From a virus: DNA of 64,000 nt. Positions 1 through 8,631 of the stretch are shown piece after piece. Every line of letters begins with the position of its first letter. The first letter of the stretch is position 1. The stretch covers positions 43,224 through 107,223 of the IMG/VR virus record IMGVR_UViG_3300036761_003567. One strand, 5' to 3'. Below the pieces are notes generated by a model. It was not told the origin of the DNA and did not search any database. It was given only the letters and a program-made list of their open reading frames with translations. The position numbers and the translations under genes are program-made.

Positions 1-180
1 GAGGCGCTTGCCGTCGGCGGAGGCATCTCCGTAAAGGTAGCCTGGTCAGACAAGTACAGGAGCTTCTCCATAGCTTCAGGGTCCATGATCATCCCGCTCA
101 TCAAGAAGGGGCTCGAGCCAGACGCGCCGGTTCTACCTGCCCCGGATGAATTAGAGGAAGCTTATGCTGCTGACGAGTAA
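1..180 (+). CDS. C-terminal end of an unrecognised protein (partial)
   Basis: Frame 1 is open from the window edge to a TAA at 178-180, giving 59 residues; the start lies to the left. The tail is acidic (PDELEEAYAADE). It overlaps the next start by 17 nt and a GAGGAAG inside it serves as ribosome site for that gene, so the two are probably translated together. No domain recognised. Confidence 0.6.
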   Translation, partial: EALAVGGGISVKVAWSDKYRSFSIASGSMIIPLIKKGLEPDAPVLPAPDELEEAYAADE

Positions 181-397
181 GGATGGCATCGCCTGCGATC
201 TATGCGGGAGAGAATACAAGCACAAGTTCTCGTATTACTCTGCGGAATTTACGAAGATCTCGGCCGACGCCGAGAAGAAGATCACTGGCCCAACGGAAGT
301 GGACAAGAAGTATCTGAACCTGGACATCTGCCAGATCTGCTATGACGGCTTCGCAAAGAAGGTCGTAGAAGTCGCTAAGGCTAAGGGCATGGCCTAG
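164..397 (+). CDS. small zinc-ribbon-like protein
   Basis: 77 residues. Two CxxC knuckles are visible (Cys11/Cys14 and Cys56/Cys59), about right to hold one zinc ion. It overlaps the end of the preceding gene and is followed 9 nt later by another CxxC protein, so the three appear co-transcribed. Zinc ribbons of this size are common in phages and may bind DNA, RNA or protein; nothing here says which. Confidence 0.75.
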   Translation: MLLTSKDGIACDLCGREYKHKFSYYSAEFTKISADAEKKITGPTEVDKKYLNLDICQICYDGFAKKVVEVAKAKGMA

Positions 398-406
398 GAG
401 ATAAAG

Positions 407-754
407 ATGGGAACCTATGATATGCTAGAAGTCGTCATCGGCGGCGAGACGATGCAGGCACGGCCCGTGGCCTGGGCTGAGGAAGTGCCCATCAAGTTCC
501 AGACGACTTGCCCGAAATGCTCACAACTCATCGAGTTCGATGGGCACGACTTCGTCTGTGCCTCCTGCGGGACGCCCGGGGCCGTAAAGAATAACCCGCC
601 GCCCCCGGTCGGGATAACGGTGGCGGTCTTTCCGGATCTCAAGAACGTGGGGATGGTGGAACAGAAGATCCCAAAGGGGCCTATCCTGGACCCCCTGGAT
701 GAGGGCCTGTTCCCGAAGGACTTGCTGGATCTCCAATACCTGGAAAAATCATGA
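407..754 (+). CDS. zinc-ribbon protein
   Basis: 115 residues with a clear ribbon, CPKC at 35-38 and CASC at 51-54, followed by a proline-rich linker and an unrecognised C-terminus. AGGAG lies 8 nt before the ATG. Its stop overlaps the next start (ATGA), which indicates translational coupling to the FAD protein. Function unknown. Confidence 0.75.
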   Translation: MGTYDMLEVVIGGETMQARPVAWAEEVPIKFQTTCPKCSQLIEFDGHDFVCASCGTPGAVKNNPPPPVGITVAVFPDLKNVGMVEQKIPKGPILDPLDEGLFPKDLLDLQYLEKS

Positions 755-1680
755 AAGTCGTAATCCTAGGAAGCGGCTTAGTTGGCCTACTCGCCAAGGA
801 AATCTTCGAAGATGCCGTAATCATCCCCTTCGGCAAGTCGCGATTCTTCTATTTCGCCCCACCCCTCGCTGATGACTTCATCATCCGTAGCGAGAAGATA
901 GACCCTTTCATGGGCCCGTGCCTAAGACAGTTTTTTGGGCACCTCGCAGCCGCACCTCTCATCATGAAAAGGGTAATTTCACTGGGCGGACAACTCGCAA
1001 CTGATTCTATCGCAATCAAGCAGTATATTTCGAAGGTCTACGAGGATGCTCCAGCCTACGCGCAGGACCTACTGAAGACGGAATTCGCTACTTATCCGAT
1101 GACGTGCCACAATCTTTATAGGAAGCTTCTGGCGAAGCACATCAATGCCTTGAGGGCCGAGATAGAGGTTCGCGGCATCCCATTGAAAATAGACCCGGGT
1201 ATCGTCCATTGCGATCTCGGCACCGTGGAATATGACCGAATCATCTCGACAATCCCGCTGGACGTCCTGCTGGAACTTACTGGCGTGTTTCAGTCGCTCT
1301 CCGCGCACGATGAACACTGCTTCCACATTACGACGGATGCTCTGGACTTTGAGGGAGCAAGCCAGGTCCTAGTCGCGGACAATCCTATCGGCTTTCACAA
1401 AGTCGACAAAGTCGGCATTTATGACTACATCTTTCACAATCTGGGATCCATTGAGACGCCGCTCCCTTATTTCGATGCCTTTATTGCCCATAACCGTTAT
1501 CGTATCGTCGGAGAGACGAAAATCCTTAAGGCGATCCCGAAATCGCCGCACGCTCCCCGGATTCCAGAACTAAAGGACAAGTTCAAGATAGACCTGGTCG
1601 GCAGCTGTGCGCAATGGGACGACTTCATGGACATCGCTTCGTGCACCTGGCGGCTTCTCCAGCTGAAGGACAAGCCGTAG
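751..1680 (+). CDS. FAD/NAD(P)-binding protein, UDP-galactopyranose-mutase-like
   Basis: 309 residues. The N-terminus is a dinucleotide-binding strand-turn-helix (VVILGSGLVGLLAKEIF). A later YDRIISTIPLDVLL resembles the strand before the flavin-binding end of UDP-galactopyranose mutase and related FAD amine-oxidase-fold enzymes. The family uses reduced or oxidised FAD on sugars or amines; the substrate here is unknown. It is coupled to the previous gene by ATGA, and a uracil-DNA glycosylase follows immediately. Possible roles are surface sugar modification or chemistry on modified bases, but the sequence does not decide. Confidence 0.6.
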   Translation: MKVVILGSGLVGLLAKEIFEDAVIIPFGKSRFFYFAPPLADDFIIRSEKIDPFMGPCLRQFFGHLAAAPLIMKRVISLGGQLATDSIAIKQYISKVYEDAPAYAQDLLKTEFATYPMTCHNLYRKLLAKHINALRAEIEVRGIPLKIDPGIVHCDLGTVEYDRIISTIPLDVLLELTGVFQSLSAHDEHCFHITTDALDFEGASQVLVADNPIGFHKVDKVGIYDYIFHNLGSIETPLPYFDAFIAHNRYRIVGETKILKAIPKSPHAPRIPELKDKFKIDLVGSCAQWDDFMDIASCTWRLLQLKDKP

Positions 1681-2388
1681 ATGACTTTCACTCAGGACTT
1701 CCCTGAAACCTCCAGTCTCCTACAATACTACCTCTTTCTGGATAGAAATATGAACAAGGATAGAAGGCACAGGATGCTGTCGTTGCTCGGAGCAGTATGC
1801 CACGAATGCCAGATGTGCGTCCTCGGAGAGCATGCCCAGGAAGTCAGGGGGCACAAATTCGACCCGCATTGCTGGAGTTCGATGAAAGTCTCAAAGATCA
1901 TGGTCATCGGACAGGGGCCTGGCCTGAATGAATGTCTGGAGGGGGTGCCATTCGTAGGGGATTCAGGCAAGAACTTCAATGAGGAGCTCGCGCGGCACGG
2001 CCTGACCCGGGACAATTTCTACATCAGCAACACGGTAAAATGCTATGCGCCTCAGAATCGTGCGCCGACGGAATCAGAAGTCAGTGCGTGTAAGCTCTTC
2101 TTACAGATGGAAATGGCCATTTTGAGGCCGGTGCTCATCGTGACCCTCGGGCAAGTCGCCTTCGACAGGATGTGTCCAAACCACGATTACTCGTCAAGCT
2201 TGGGGACGATTTCCAGAGATAACGGTTCGGGCCATGTGCCTGTCTTTGCGGTTTATCATCCGTCGCCGAGGAACTTGGAAGTGCCAGAACGGAAGGCGAG
2301 ATTCAAGAGACAGATGGCCGTCCTTTGTGCTCTCGTTAAGAAGATTGAGGCTGGCGCTCTAAAAGATAGCCCTGAGTCGTTTTCTTGA
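1681..2388 (+). CDS. uracil-DNA glycosylase, family 4 type (4Fe-4S)
   Basis: 235 residues. Motif A is IGQGPGLNECLEGVPFVGDSG, close to the GEGPGxxEDxxGxPFVGxAG of family 4 enzymes; the usual acidic residues after GPG are replaced by NE-C. Four cysteines fit the iron-sulfur pattern: CHEC early and VKC...SAC after motif A. A VYHPS motif near residue 197 matches the C-terminal catalytic loop. The enzyme would remove uracil from DNA. It abuts the FAD gene with no gap. Its last 53 nt overlap a convergent minus-strand gene. Confidence 0.85.
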   Translation: MTFTQDFPETSSLLQYYLFLDRNMNKDRRHRMLSLLGAVCHECQMCVLGEHAQEVRGHKFDPHCWSSMKVSKIMVIGQGPGLNECLEGVPFVGDSGKNFNEELARHGLTRDNFYISNTVKCYAPQNRAPTESEVSACKLFLQMEMAILRPVLIVTLGQVAFDRMCPNHDYSSSLGTISRDNGSGHVPVFAVYHPSPRNLEVPERKARFKRQMAVLCALVKKIEAGALKDSPESFS

Positions 2389-2680
2389 GCTTCCAACCAT
2401 CCTTCTCGACGAACTTCCGCAGCTTGCAGATGAGGGCGCTCGGGAAGCAGATTCCGAAGGCTTCTACCAGGTCCTTCGACGACACAGGTCCGCCCGCGGT
2501 CTGAAGCTTGTCCCTTAAGATCGTCAGCTTTTCCGGGCTATAAAGACAGAAGACTTCTCTCGGCTTGGACGCATCGATGAGGGATTTTAATCTCGATTGG
2601 AAAGTATCTGAAAATACGGCGGGGACTATCGTCCTGACTTCCTCGTCAGTAATTAAGAATACGTTCAGTATGTTGGGCAT
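2336..2680 (-). CDS. hypothetical protein, convergent with UDG
   Basis: 114 residues, no recognised domain; the C-terminal half is basic and may form a small helical DNA-binding fold, which is a guess. The start codon is 15 nt from the plus-strand start at 2696 and a TTTAAA palindrome sits in the gap. No Shine-Dalgarno precedes the ATG; the upstream sequence is a GTATTTAAAT box. Confidence 0.6.
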   Translation of the reverse strand: MPNILNVFLITDEEVRTIVPAVFSDTFQSRLKSLIDASKPREVFCLYSPEKLTILRDKLQTAGGPVSSKDLVEAFGICFPSALICKLRKFVEKDGWKLKKTTQGYLLERQPQSS

Positions 2681-2684
2681 GGAG

Positions 2685-2694
2685 ATTTAAATAC
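2685..2694 (-). promoter_or_regulatory. GTATTTAAAT box in a 15-nt divergent gap
   Basis: The whole space between two divergent start codons (2680 minus, 2696 plus) is 15 nt and is centred on TTTAAA. The same box precedes other starts at 24241, 25567 and 27361. It may be a phage-specific promoter giving leaderless or near-leaderless transcripts in both directions. Confidence 0.4.
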
Positions 2695-2695
2695 C

Positions 2696-3469
2696 ATGGC
2701 AAAATGTTGCCTCTACTGCGGAACACAGGAGAAGATCGTCATAGACATGACGATGTCCCTCGTGGAAGGGGAATCGCCGGTAGCCATCTCCCTGTGCGAA
2801 CAGCACCAGAACAAGACGCAACTTCCGTCTCTGAAGAAGGCCTACCTAAAGAAGAAACAGGCTATCGAGAAATTGAAGCAGCAAGCCAAGCAATACGGCT
2901 TCGACGTCATGGACACTGCCCCGGCAGGGCAGGCTATCAAAGTCTCAGTGCCCGCTAAGGCTGCTGGGCCTACTATCGTGCACGTCCAGAAATCTGGAGA
3001 GCAGACATCGCAACCTGCGCCCCAGGCTGCGCCGGCTTCACAGCAATCAGACGCTCAATCTGCCGTTTCTACGCAAGGAAGGCCTCTACTTGCCAATGTT
3101 CCGGAGGATACCGAGGCACCCAGATTCGCTGCTCACGAAATCGACAAGAAGAAGGCACCAAAGGTCCTATCAACCACGGAGCAGATTTACGAGCGTGGAG
3201 ACGGCCTGCCCATTAAATTGCCGAAGAAGATCGTGAGCGAGGCGGGCGAGACGAACATCCGGGTAGTCCAGACCGGTGGGGACGCTGCTATGCAGGCGCG
3301 GCTCAAGAACCTGAAAAGCCAACTGGACCAGAACGAGAACGCGCACTCCTTCAACAAGGACGGATACGCCCTGCGGACATGCACGCTCTGCCAGGGAAAG
3401 GGGAAGACGGCCATCAACGGTCAGATATGTACGAAGTGCAACGGAGCTGGTGAGGTGTCGAAACTCTAG
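2696..3469 (+). CDS. zinc-binding protein with DnaJ-like C-terminal ribbon
   Basis: 257 residues. N-terminal CCLYC and a later CEQH form a first zinc site; next comes a lysine-rich helix, then an Ala/Gln/Pro-rich linker (about 75-130). The C-terminus has CTLCQGKGK and CTKCNGAGE, the paired CxxCxGxG knuckles of the DnaJ zinc domain without a J domain. Such a protein could bridge nucleic acid or protein partners, but its role is unknown. It ends overlapping a convergent gene by 4 nt. Confidence 0.75.
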   Translation: MAKCCLYCGTQEKIVIDMTMSLVEGESPVAISLCEQHQNKTQLPSLKKAYLKKKQAIEKLKQQAKQYGFDVMDTAPAGQAIKVSVPAKAAGPTIVHVQKSGEQTSQPAPQAAPASQQSDAQSAVSTQGRPLLANVPEDTEAPRFAAHEIDKKKAPKVLSTTEQIYERGDGLPIKLPKKIVSEAGETNIRVVQTGGDAAMQARLKNLKSQLDQNENAHSFNKDGYALRTCTLCQGKGKTAINGQICTKCNGAGEVSKL

Positions 3470-3789
3470 GGCCTGTCGAATTTGCCCTTCCTCTGAAGGA
3501 AGCCGGAGTGCCTTGAGCCCTTCCGCTTCGGTCCAGCGTCCCCGCCCATCAGATCCCCGCCTAATGGACTTCCGCGGCCAATCTTCCCCTGTACGGCGCC
3601 AATCGGCGCATTGAAGTAAATCCGATGCCTCGGCTTGAGCGGCGTATCTTGATTACCAGATCTCTGTGGCAGGAGCTTCTTTTGTGCGGGGTATGATCTA
3701 AGCGGGTCCTGCATTCTCTTGAAATACCGCAGACCCATGGCTTGCTTGAGGTCGCCTGCTGTGGATTCGAATAGCGCGGTCAGTCTCAT
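3466..3789 (-). CDS. hypothetical basic protein
   Basis: 107 residues, strongly basic in the second half with GGDLMGGDAGPKRKGS. It overlaps the upstream minus-strand gene by 4 nt, so the two form a small minus-strand operon. No family recognised. Confidence 0.55.
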   Translation of the reverse strand: MRLTALFESTAGDLKQAMGLRYFKRMQDPLRSYPAQKKLLPQRSGNQDTPLKPRHRIYFNAPIGAVQGKIGRGSPLGGDLMGGDAGPKRKGSRHSGFLQRKGKFDRP

Positions 3790-4292
3790 TTTGCAGCTTT
3801 TAGGGCCTTGTCCCTCTCAGGTTGTGGGTTTGGCCCGCCCCCGGTCCAGGGCGGCTCGTGAGACATTTCGTGCTTGTCGGCATTGGAGGTGAGGTCGACC
3901 AGCTCGTCCATCCGCGGATTCCAGCCAGCAGCCCTCTCTCCGCCCTCCACCAGCTCCTTGATAACCTTGTCGACTGACTTCAGGGCGAGGTCGCGGTCCT
4001 CTTGCGGGAGGCCCATGGAGCGCATTTCGGTGTCCATCGCCAGCTTGAACGTCGGATCGTCGATGTACTTGTGGCAGTGAACCTTGCTGAATGCGGCAGT
4101 GAGGGAGTCGGCGAACTTACTTTCGGAGATCGCAAGCTGGTACATATCGTCGATGGTCTCTCGATGGAACTGCATGAAGTGAGAAGACTCCCGCTTCACC
4201 TGGTCCGGCTTGTGATAAGCCAGACCTAGCCTAGCATCCTGGTGCAACATGTTGCGGACGGCTTCCAGGAGGAGCTTCTCACTAGCGTTCAT
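3786..4292 (-). CDS. hypothetical helical protein
   Basis: 168 residues from the second ATG. I prefer it because GGAG lies 7 nt upstream, whereas an in-frame ATG at 4304 has no ribosome site and sits against an ATTAAAT box. Mostly charged helix with a Pro/Gly-rich tail (PPWTGGGPNPQP). No recognised domain. It is divergent from the gene at 4337. Confidence 0.65.
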   Translation of the reverse strand: MNASEKLLLEAVRNMLHQDARLGLAYHKPDQVKRESSHFMQFHRETIDDMYQLAISESKFADSLTAAFSKVHCHKYIDDPTFKLAMDTEMRSMGLPQEDRDLALKSVDKVIKELVEGGERAAGWNPRMDELVDLTSNADKHEMSHEPPWTGGGPNPQPERDKALKAAK

Positions 4293-4336
4293 GGCAGTCT
4301 CCATTTAATGGTCAACATATCTTTGAGGAAGGCTTT

Positions 4337-4582
4337 ATGTTTAGACAAAATGACATCGTCCGTTTGAAGGAAGAAAAGCACGTTAAATATGTCTCCGGCC
4401 CAAAGGGCAGGCCAGCCACGCCCAAAGGGGATTGGATAGTCGTCGGTTCCATGGGTGCGGATCTCATGCTGGCTAGAAACAATACTATCATCCGAATTCC
4501 CATGATCGACGTCGTCAAAATCGCTTCGTATGACATGGGTAGGATTCTCAAGGCAGTCGACGACGCAAAGCCAGTATTTTAA
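4337..4582 (+). CDS. small KOW/SH3-like hypothetical protein
   Basis: 81 residues beginning MFRQNDIVRLKEEK, a pattern of short beta strands typical of small KOW or SH3-like barrels. GAGGAAGG precedes the ATG. It runs directly into the recA leader, and its stop codon overlaps a GTATTTTAA box. Role unknown. Confidence 0.65.
   Translation: MFRQNDIVRLKEEKHVKYVSGPKGRPATPKGDWIVVGSMGADLMLARNNTIIRIPMIDVVKIASYDMGRILKAVDDAKPVF
4574..4582 (+). promoter_or_regulatory. GTATTTTAA box upstream of recA
   Basis: This box overlaps the stop of the preceding gene and lies 28 nt before the recA ATG. It matches the GTATTTHA motif found upstream of ssb, 12653, 21850, 25580 and others. A phage promoter is one explanation; no -35 is seen. 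Confidence 0.35.
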
Positions 4583-4610
4583 TTGAGCGCGGCCCCTTTA
4601 AGAGTATCCC

Positions 4611-5657
4611 ATGGCGAAAGAAAAAGATGAGTTCCAGGCCGAAGAGAAGGCGATCCAACATGCCTGGGATTCTGTCGAGAAGGACTTCGGCAAGGGTTCC
4701 GTCATGCACGGGCAGACGATCATCCGCGATATTGAGGCTATCCCGACGGGATCCCTTCGCCTGGACATCGCCCTCGGAATTGGGGGAGTTCCTCGTGGCC
4801 GTATCACGGAGATCTATGGTCCTGAGGCGTCAGGGAAGACGACACTCTGCATGGAAATTGTCAAGAACGTCCAAGCCAAAAAGGGCCGGGCAATGTTCGT
4901 TGACGTCGAGAACGCCTTCGACTCTGCCTATGCCAAGAGGATTAATTTAGACATGGACAAGCTCTACCTTTCCCAGCCAAACAGCGGCGAACAAGCCTTA
5001 ACCATCGTCGAGAGGTTCGTAGCATCGAATGCCATGGACCTTATCGTCATCGATTCCGTCGCCGGCCTGGTCCCCCAGGCAGAATTGGAAGGCGACCTCA
5101 TAGATAAGCAGATGGGCGCCCAGGCAGCCCTCATGTCAAAAGCCTTACGCAAGCTGGCGCCCATCGTAAACAAGACGAAGACCTGCGTCATTTTCACGAA
5201 CCAGCTGCGAGAGAAGATCGGAGTCATGTTCGGAAATCCGGAGACGACATCCGGAGGCCGCGCTCTGAAATATTGGGCGTCTGTCCGGATCGAGATCAGG
5301 CGCCTTTCGACCGTCAAGGAAGGAGACGATGCCGTCGCCATCATCGTCCGCGCCAAGGTCCAGAAGAACAAGGTCGCCCCGCCGTTCCGCCAGGCCGAAT
5401 TCAAACTCGTCTTCGGGAGAGGCATCCAAAGGGAAGCTTGCATTGCCGACATGGCGGAGCAGTGTGGTATCCTGAAGAGGGCCGGCGCCTGGATTTGCTT
5501 CAAGGACGAAAAGATTGGGAACGGCATAGATCAAGCTCTTAAATTCCTTGTAGAAAGGCCCGAGATAACAGCGGAACTGGAGAACCTGGTCCGGGAGGAG
5601 ATCCGGAAGAGGGACGTGATCATCAGCAAACCGGAGGAGGAAGCGCCGGAGGAATAA
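4611..5657 (+). CDS. recA: RecA recombinase
   Basis: 348 residues, full bacterial RecA length. Walker A is GPEASGKTT at 70-78, the Walker B strand is DLIVIDSV, and the DNA loops QMGAQAALMSKALRKL and NPETTSGGRALK are present. The C-terminal domain ends in an acidic tail (EEEAPEE). It would polymerise on single-stranded DNA and catalyse ATP-dependent strand exchange, here probably serving phage recombination-dependent replication with the SSB and mediator encoded nearby. It is a true RecA rather than a T4 UvsX type. The leader has no strong AGGAGG. Confidence 0.97.
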   Translation: MAKEKDEFQAEEKAIQHAWDSVEKDFGKGSVMHGQTIIRDIEAIPTGSLRLDIALGIGGVPRGRITEIYGPEASGKTTLCMEIVKNVQAKKGRAMFVDVENAFDSAYAKRINLDMDKLYLSQPNSGEQALTIVERFVASNAMDLIVIDSVAGLVPQAELEGDLIDKQMGAQAALMSKALRKLAPIVNKTKTCVIFTNQLREKIGVMFGNPETTSGGRALKYWASVRIEIRRLSTVKEGDDAVAIIVRAKVQKNKVAPPFRQAEFKLVFGRGIQREACIADMAEQCGILKRAGAWICFKDEKIGNGIDQALKFLVERPEITAELENLVREEIRKRDVIISKPEEEAPEE

Positions 5658-5688
5658 AAGATACGCCAGGCCCAATAGGAGTCTGGCT

Positions 5689-6081
5689 ATGGCTATTGTC
5701 AGCGCATTCCGGATCGATGACGTCGTGTATCTAAGGTCCTCGGCGCAGATCGGCTTCCTGGAAGCCTACAAGATCAGCGGGATCTTCCAGCTCAGGAACG
5801 ACCGGTATGTCTACACGATCGACATCAACAGGAGGCCGCCGTCCGCTCAGACGCTCGGCGACCATATTGACCTGAAGCGCATCCAGACGCTCTACTTCAC
5901 GGAGGATGAGCTTCTGACGTTCTGCGAGGCCGAGACGCTTGTCGTGCAGAATCTCGAGAGAAGGCTGCGGGAGGAGAAGGCTCGGTTCGCTGCCAGATGT
6001 TCAGTTTCACCAGGATCGGGAAGCACCGGTCCGACTCCGCCTGGAAGCGGGAGCGCCGGATCAACTGGGAGTGCCCCATGA
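5689..6081 (+). CDS. hypothetical protein with Ser/Gly/Pro tail
   Basis: 130 residues. An N-terminal beta-rich part is followed by a coiled-coil-like NLERRLREEKARF and a low-complexity tail of PGSGS repeats. AGGAG precedes the ATG. The stop overlaps the next start (ATGA). No family recognised. Confidence 0.65.
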   Translation: MAIVSAFRIDDVVYLRSSAQIGFLEAYKISGIFQLRNDRYVYTIDINRRPPSAQTLGDHIDLKRIQTLYFTEDELLTFCEAETLVVQNLERRLREEKARFAARCSVSPGSGSTGPTPPGSGSAGSTGSAP

Positions 6082-6527
6082 ACAGACGATCTCTTTTAAA
6101 AGCCCTCACACTCCTCCCATTTGCACCCCTGCTCGGACGCAAGACAGAAGCAGCCATTCCGAATGGAGAAGACGACCTAGCCTATTGGCGGCGCATTCCG
6201 AATGGAGAAGACGACCTAGCCTATTGGCGGCACAAAGTAGAGCATTGCGAATCGATTGGGGACCATAAGAAGGCAGAGCTTTACCGCAGGAGACTGCTGC
6301 TCGCCGAGGACGTCGCTCTAATCCACGACATCCAACGGGCCAGAAATGGTCGGAAATTCTCTATGCACGTGGAACGTGTTGGTCGGGAAACTCTTTGCGT
6401 CACGATTCCAGCCGACCTATCGCCCCAGGAGGCCGTGAAGTATCTCGATTCCATAAAGAGACACTTTCGAAAAGTTGGGTGTCGCAATGCACGACGAGGT
6501 CTGGCACAAGCATATCTATTTAGCTGA
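6078..6527 (+). CDS. small protein with Tat-like signal and tandem 13-residue repeat
   Basis: 149 residues. It starts MNRRSLLKALTLLPFAPLLG, which has the twin-arginine and hydrophobic stretch of a Tat signal, with an A-x-A-like cleavage site near TEAA. Directly after this a 13-codon unit (IPNGEDDLAYWRR/H) is repeated twice. The C-terminal half looks like a small alpha/beta fold. Export would be odd for a gene between recA and the helicase, so the signal-like start should be tested. Confidence 0.65.
   Translation: MNRRSLLKALTLLPFAPLLGRKTEAAIPNGEDDLAYWRRIPNGEDDLAYWRHKVEHCESIGDHKKAELYRRRLLLAEDVALIHDIQRARNGRKFSMHVERVGRETLCVTIPADLSPQEAVKYLDSIKRHFRKVGCRNARRGLAQAYLFS
6156..6233 (+). repeat. 39-bp tandem duplication inside a coding region
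   Basis: Two adjacent 39-bp units differ at one base, so they look like a recent duplication. It keeps frame and adds 13 residues to the protein from 6078. Confidence 0.9.
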
Positions 6528-6536
6528 ACAAAAAGA

Positions 6537-7949
6537 ATGTCAGACGAACAGACCCTTCACGATAAGGATTCTCGCACGTTCGGCGAGAACGAAGAACAAG
6601 CCATCATAGCGCTAGCCTTCGACCTCCCGGAGTTTTTTAGCTCCGTCGTGCCCTACCTCCAGATCGATCACTTCAAGCACATCCCGTCCAAGTTCCTGTT
6701 CGCCATCATCAAGAAACTCATAGAGAAGCACCGGGTATCGCCGACCCGCGGCCTGGTAAAGGACATTGCCAGGAAGAATCTCACGGTCGATGACGATTAT
6801 GAGCCGATCATCTCCCTCATCGACAAGCAGTCTGATCCCCGGGAAGCTCCGGTTGTCAAGCAGTCCGTCGTCGAATTCGCCAAGCGTCGCGCCCTGGGAC
6901 TCCTCTACTCCAAGGAAGTCATGGAGGAAGTCTCGCGCGGAAATTATGACCGCGTGAACGAGATCGTCGAATCAGCCAGGAAGATCACCGACGTCAGCCA
7001 GACGGGAATCTGGTTCTTCGAGCGCGCTCACGAGCTCTTCACGGTGGAGAATGAGATCAAGTTCACGACGGGCTTCCCGAAGCTGGATAGGTACATCAAC
7101 GACGGCGGGCCTACGATAAGCGACGTCTTCGTCTGGATGGCTCCGACTAACGTCGGCAAGACTTACATGCTCTGCAACACGGGCGAGGCTAACGTGCGGG
7201 CCGGGCACAACGTCGTACACTTCTCCTTCGAAGGAGACATCAAGAAGACCCAGGTCAGGTACGCCGGCGCATTCACCAATGTGCCGGTCGTCACGCATAT
7301 GCATCGGATGGCGCACAAGGATCAGATCACGCAAATCCTGAGCCGATGCAAGGCCCATTATGGAGCGGAACTCGTCCTCTACAAGTTTCCTGCGGACGAG
7401 GTCAGCGTAGACACCCTCCATCAGGTCATGGACTTCCTGAGGCGGAACAAGGGCTTCAATCCGAGAGTCGTGATTATCGACTACCTGGAACTCATGGTCT
7501 CGCGGAACAAGTTCATGAACCGGGACGATTACGCTAGACAGAAGTCCATCTCCACGGAGCTGTGCGGATTCGCCGACAAGGAAAACGTGGCAGTCTTCAC
7601 GGCGACGCAGACCAACCGGTACGGCATGAACGAGGAAGAGCAGTCCAGCAAGAAGACGGCCGGGACTGGCGGCGGGAAGTCAATCGACCTGGATAAGATC
7701 GCAGAGTCCTTCGGGAAATCTATGCCGCTTTCCTACGTCGTGAGTATCAATCAGACGAAGAACGAATACGAGGCCGGCTACGACGCGAGCCGGGCTGAAA
7801 ACACAGCCGCCCGAGCGAGACTCTTCATCGCCAAGAATCGGAACGGTCCGAAGTCCGAGACAGTAGCTATCCGTATGAACTACGTCACCATGAAGGCCAA
7901 GGAGGACGAGCCGGCCGTCAACATTACGACGGTAGGCGGGAATTCCTAA
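6537..7949 (+). CDS. dnaB: replicative DNA helicase, DnaB type
   Basis: 470 residues. The N-terminal alpha-helical DnaB domain starts near NEEQAIIALAFDLPEFF. The RecA-like motor has Walker A APTNVGKTY near residue 201 and Walker B VVIIDYLELM near 310, plus the DnaB-typical ATQTNR segment and a late SINQTKNE. It would unwind DNA 5' to 3' as a hexameric ring at the phage fork. It overlaps the next gene by 1 nt. No separate primase was found in this window. Confidence 0.92.
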   Translation: MSDEQTLHDKDSRTFGENEEQAIIALAFDLPEFFSSVVPYLQIDHFKHIPSKFLFAIIKKLIEKHRVSPTRGLVKDIARKNLTVDDDYEPIISLIDKQSDPREAPVVKQSVVEFAKRRALGLLYSKEVMEEVSRGNYDRVNEIVESARKITDVSQTGIWFFERAHELFTVENEIKFTTGFPKLDRYINDGGPTISDVFVWMAPTNVGKTYMLCNTGEANVRAGHNVVHFSFEGDIKKTQVRYAGAFTNVPVVTHMHRMAHKDQITQILSRCKAHYGAELVLYKFPADEVSVDTLHQVMDFLRRNKGFNPRVVIIDYLELMVSRNKFMNRDDYARQKSISTELCGFADKENVAVFTATQTNRYGMNEEEQSSKKTAGTGGGKSIDLDKIAESFGKSMPLSYVVSINQTKNEYEAGYDASRAENTAARARLFIAKNRNGPKSETVAIRMNYVTMKAKEDEPAVNITTVGGNS

Positions 7950-8308
7950 TGCCAACTTACAACTACATCTGCGAACATCACAAGACGGAAGATAGTCAGG
8001 ATTTCGTCTTCGAAGTCAATCACGGCATGAACCAGAAGCCGGAAGTCCTCTGTCCCCAGTGCAAGAAGCCCTGTAAGAGGACTTGGCTGGGGATGACGTT
8101 CCAGTTCTTCTTCCCTGGCAATGGGCTGGTCAGAGATAAGGCAGGCGCCAGGCGTAGTATGAACCTACACCAACTCGAGAACGACGACCCCTATGGTTAT
8201 ATGCGCCAGCCGGGCGAGAAAGCGGACTTGGTGGACAAGCTCCGAAAGGGCGGCAAGCACCAGGGACACCCGAAGGTCATCGCGACCCACGGGATCAAGA
8301 AGAAATGA
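7949..8308 (+). CDS. FmdB-like zinc-ribbon protein
   Basis: 119 residues. It begins MPTYNYICEHHK and has CPQCKKPCKR near 50, resembling the FmdB-type regulatory ribbon (Tyr-rich start, CxxH then CPxC). It is coupled to the helicase by a 1-nt overlap and to the next gene by ATGA. Regulatory or structural role not known. Confidence 0.7.
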   Translation: MPTYNYICEHHKTEDSQDFVFEVNHGMNQKPEVLCPQCKKPCKRTWLGMTFQFFFPGNGLVRDKAGARRSMNLHQLENDDPYGYMRQPGEKADLVDKLRKGGKHQGHPKVIATHGIKKK

Positions 8309-8631
8309 GCTACTGTGGAATGCGTTTTCCAGGGTCGCCAGGTCTACTTCAAATGAAAACGTGGTACAGCGCCATCTGTCGCAAATGTGGAGAGGGCGCG
8401 CAGATCTTCGTCTCAAATCCGAGCTGTACTATGGCCTACCTTGGAGAGAAGGATAAGGAGATTCAAGCCTTCCTAGAGAAGCACTTCGGATGTGAGCTCG
8501 AGCTCATCTGGCGGGATGACCAACTGGACGCACTCTTCAATTCGGGCTGGAAAGTCAGCATTCTCCCGGGCGTCTGCCGTTATTTCCGACCGGAAAGTAT
8601 TTCATCTCCGTGTCCAAGCACGCCTTCGTAA
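8305..8631 (+). CDS. hypothetical protein with CxxC motif
   Basis: 108 residues with CRKCGEG at about 25 and several further cysteines. ATGA overlap with the preceding gene. Its last 22 nt overlap the polymerase if the GTG start at 8610 is used. No family recognised. Confidence 0.6.
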   Translation: MSYCGMRFPGSPGLLQMKTWYSAICRKCGEGAQIFVSNPSCTMAYLGEKDKEIQAFLEKHFGCELELIWRDDQLDALFNSGWKVSILPGVCRYFRPESISSPCPSTPS

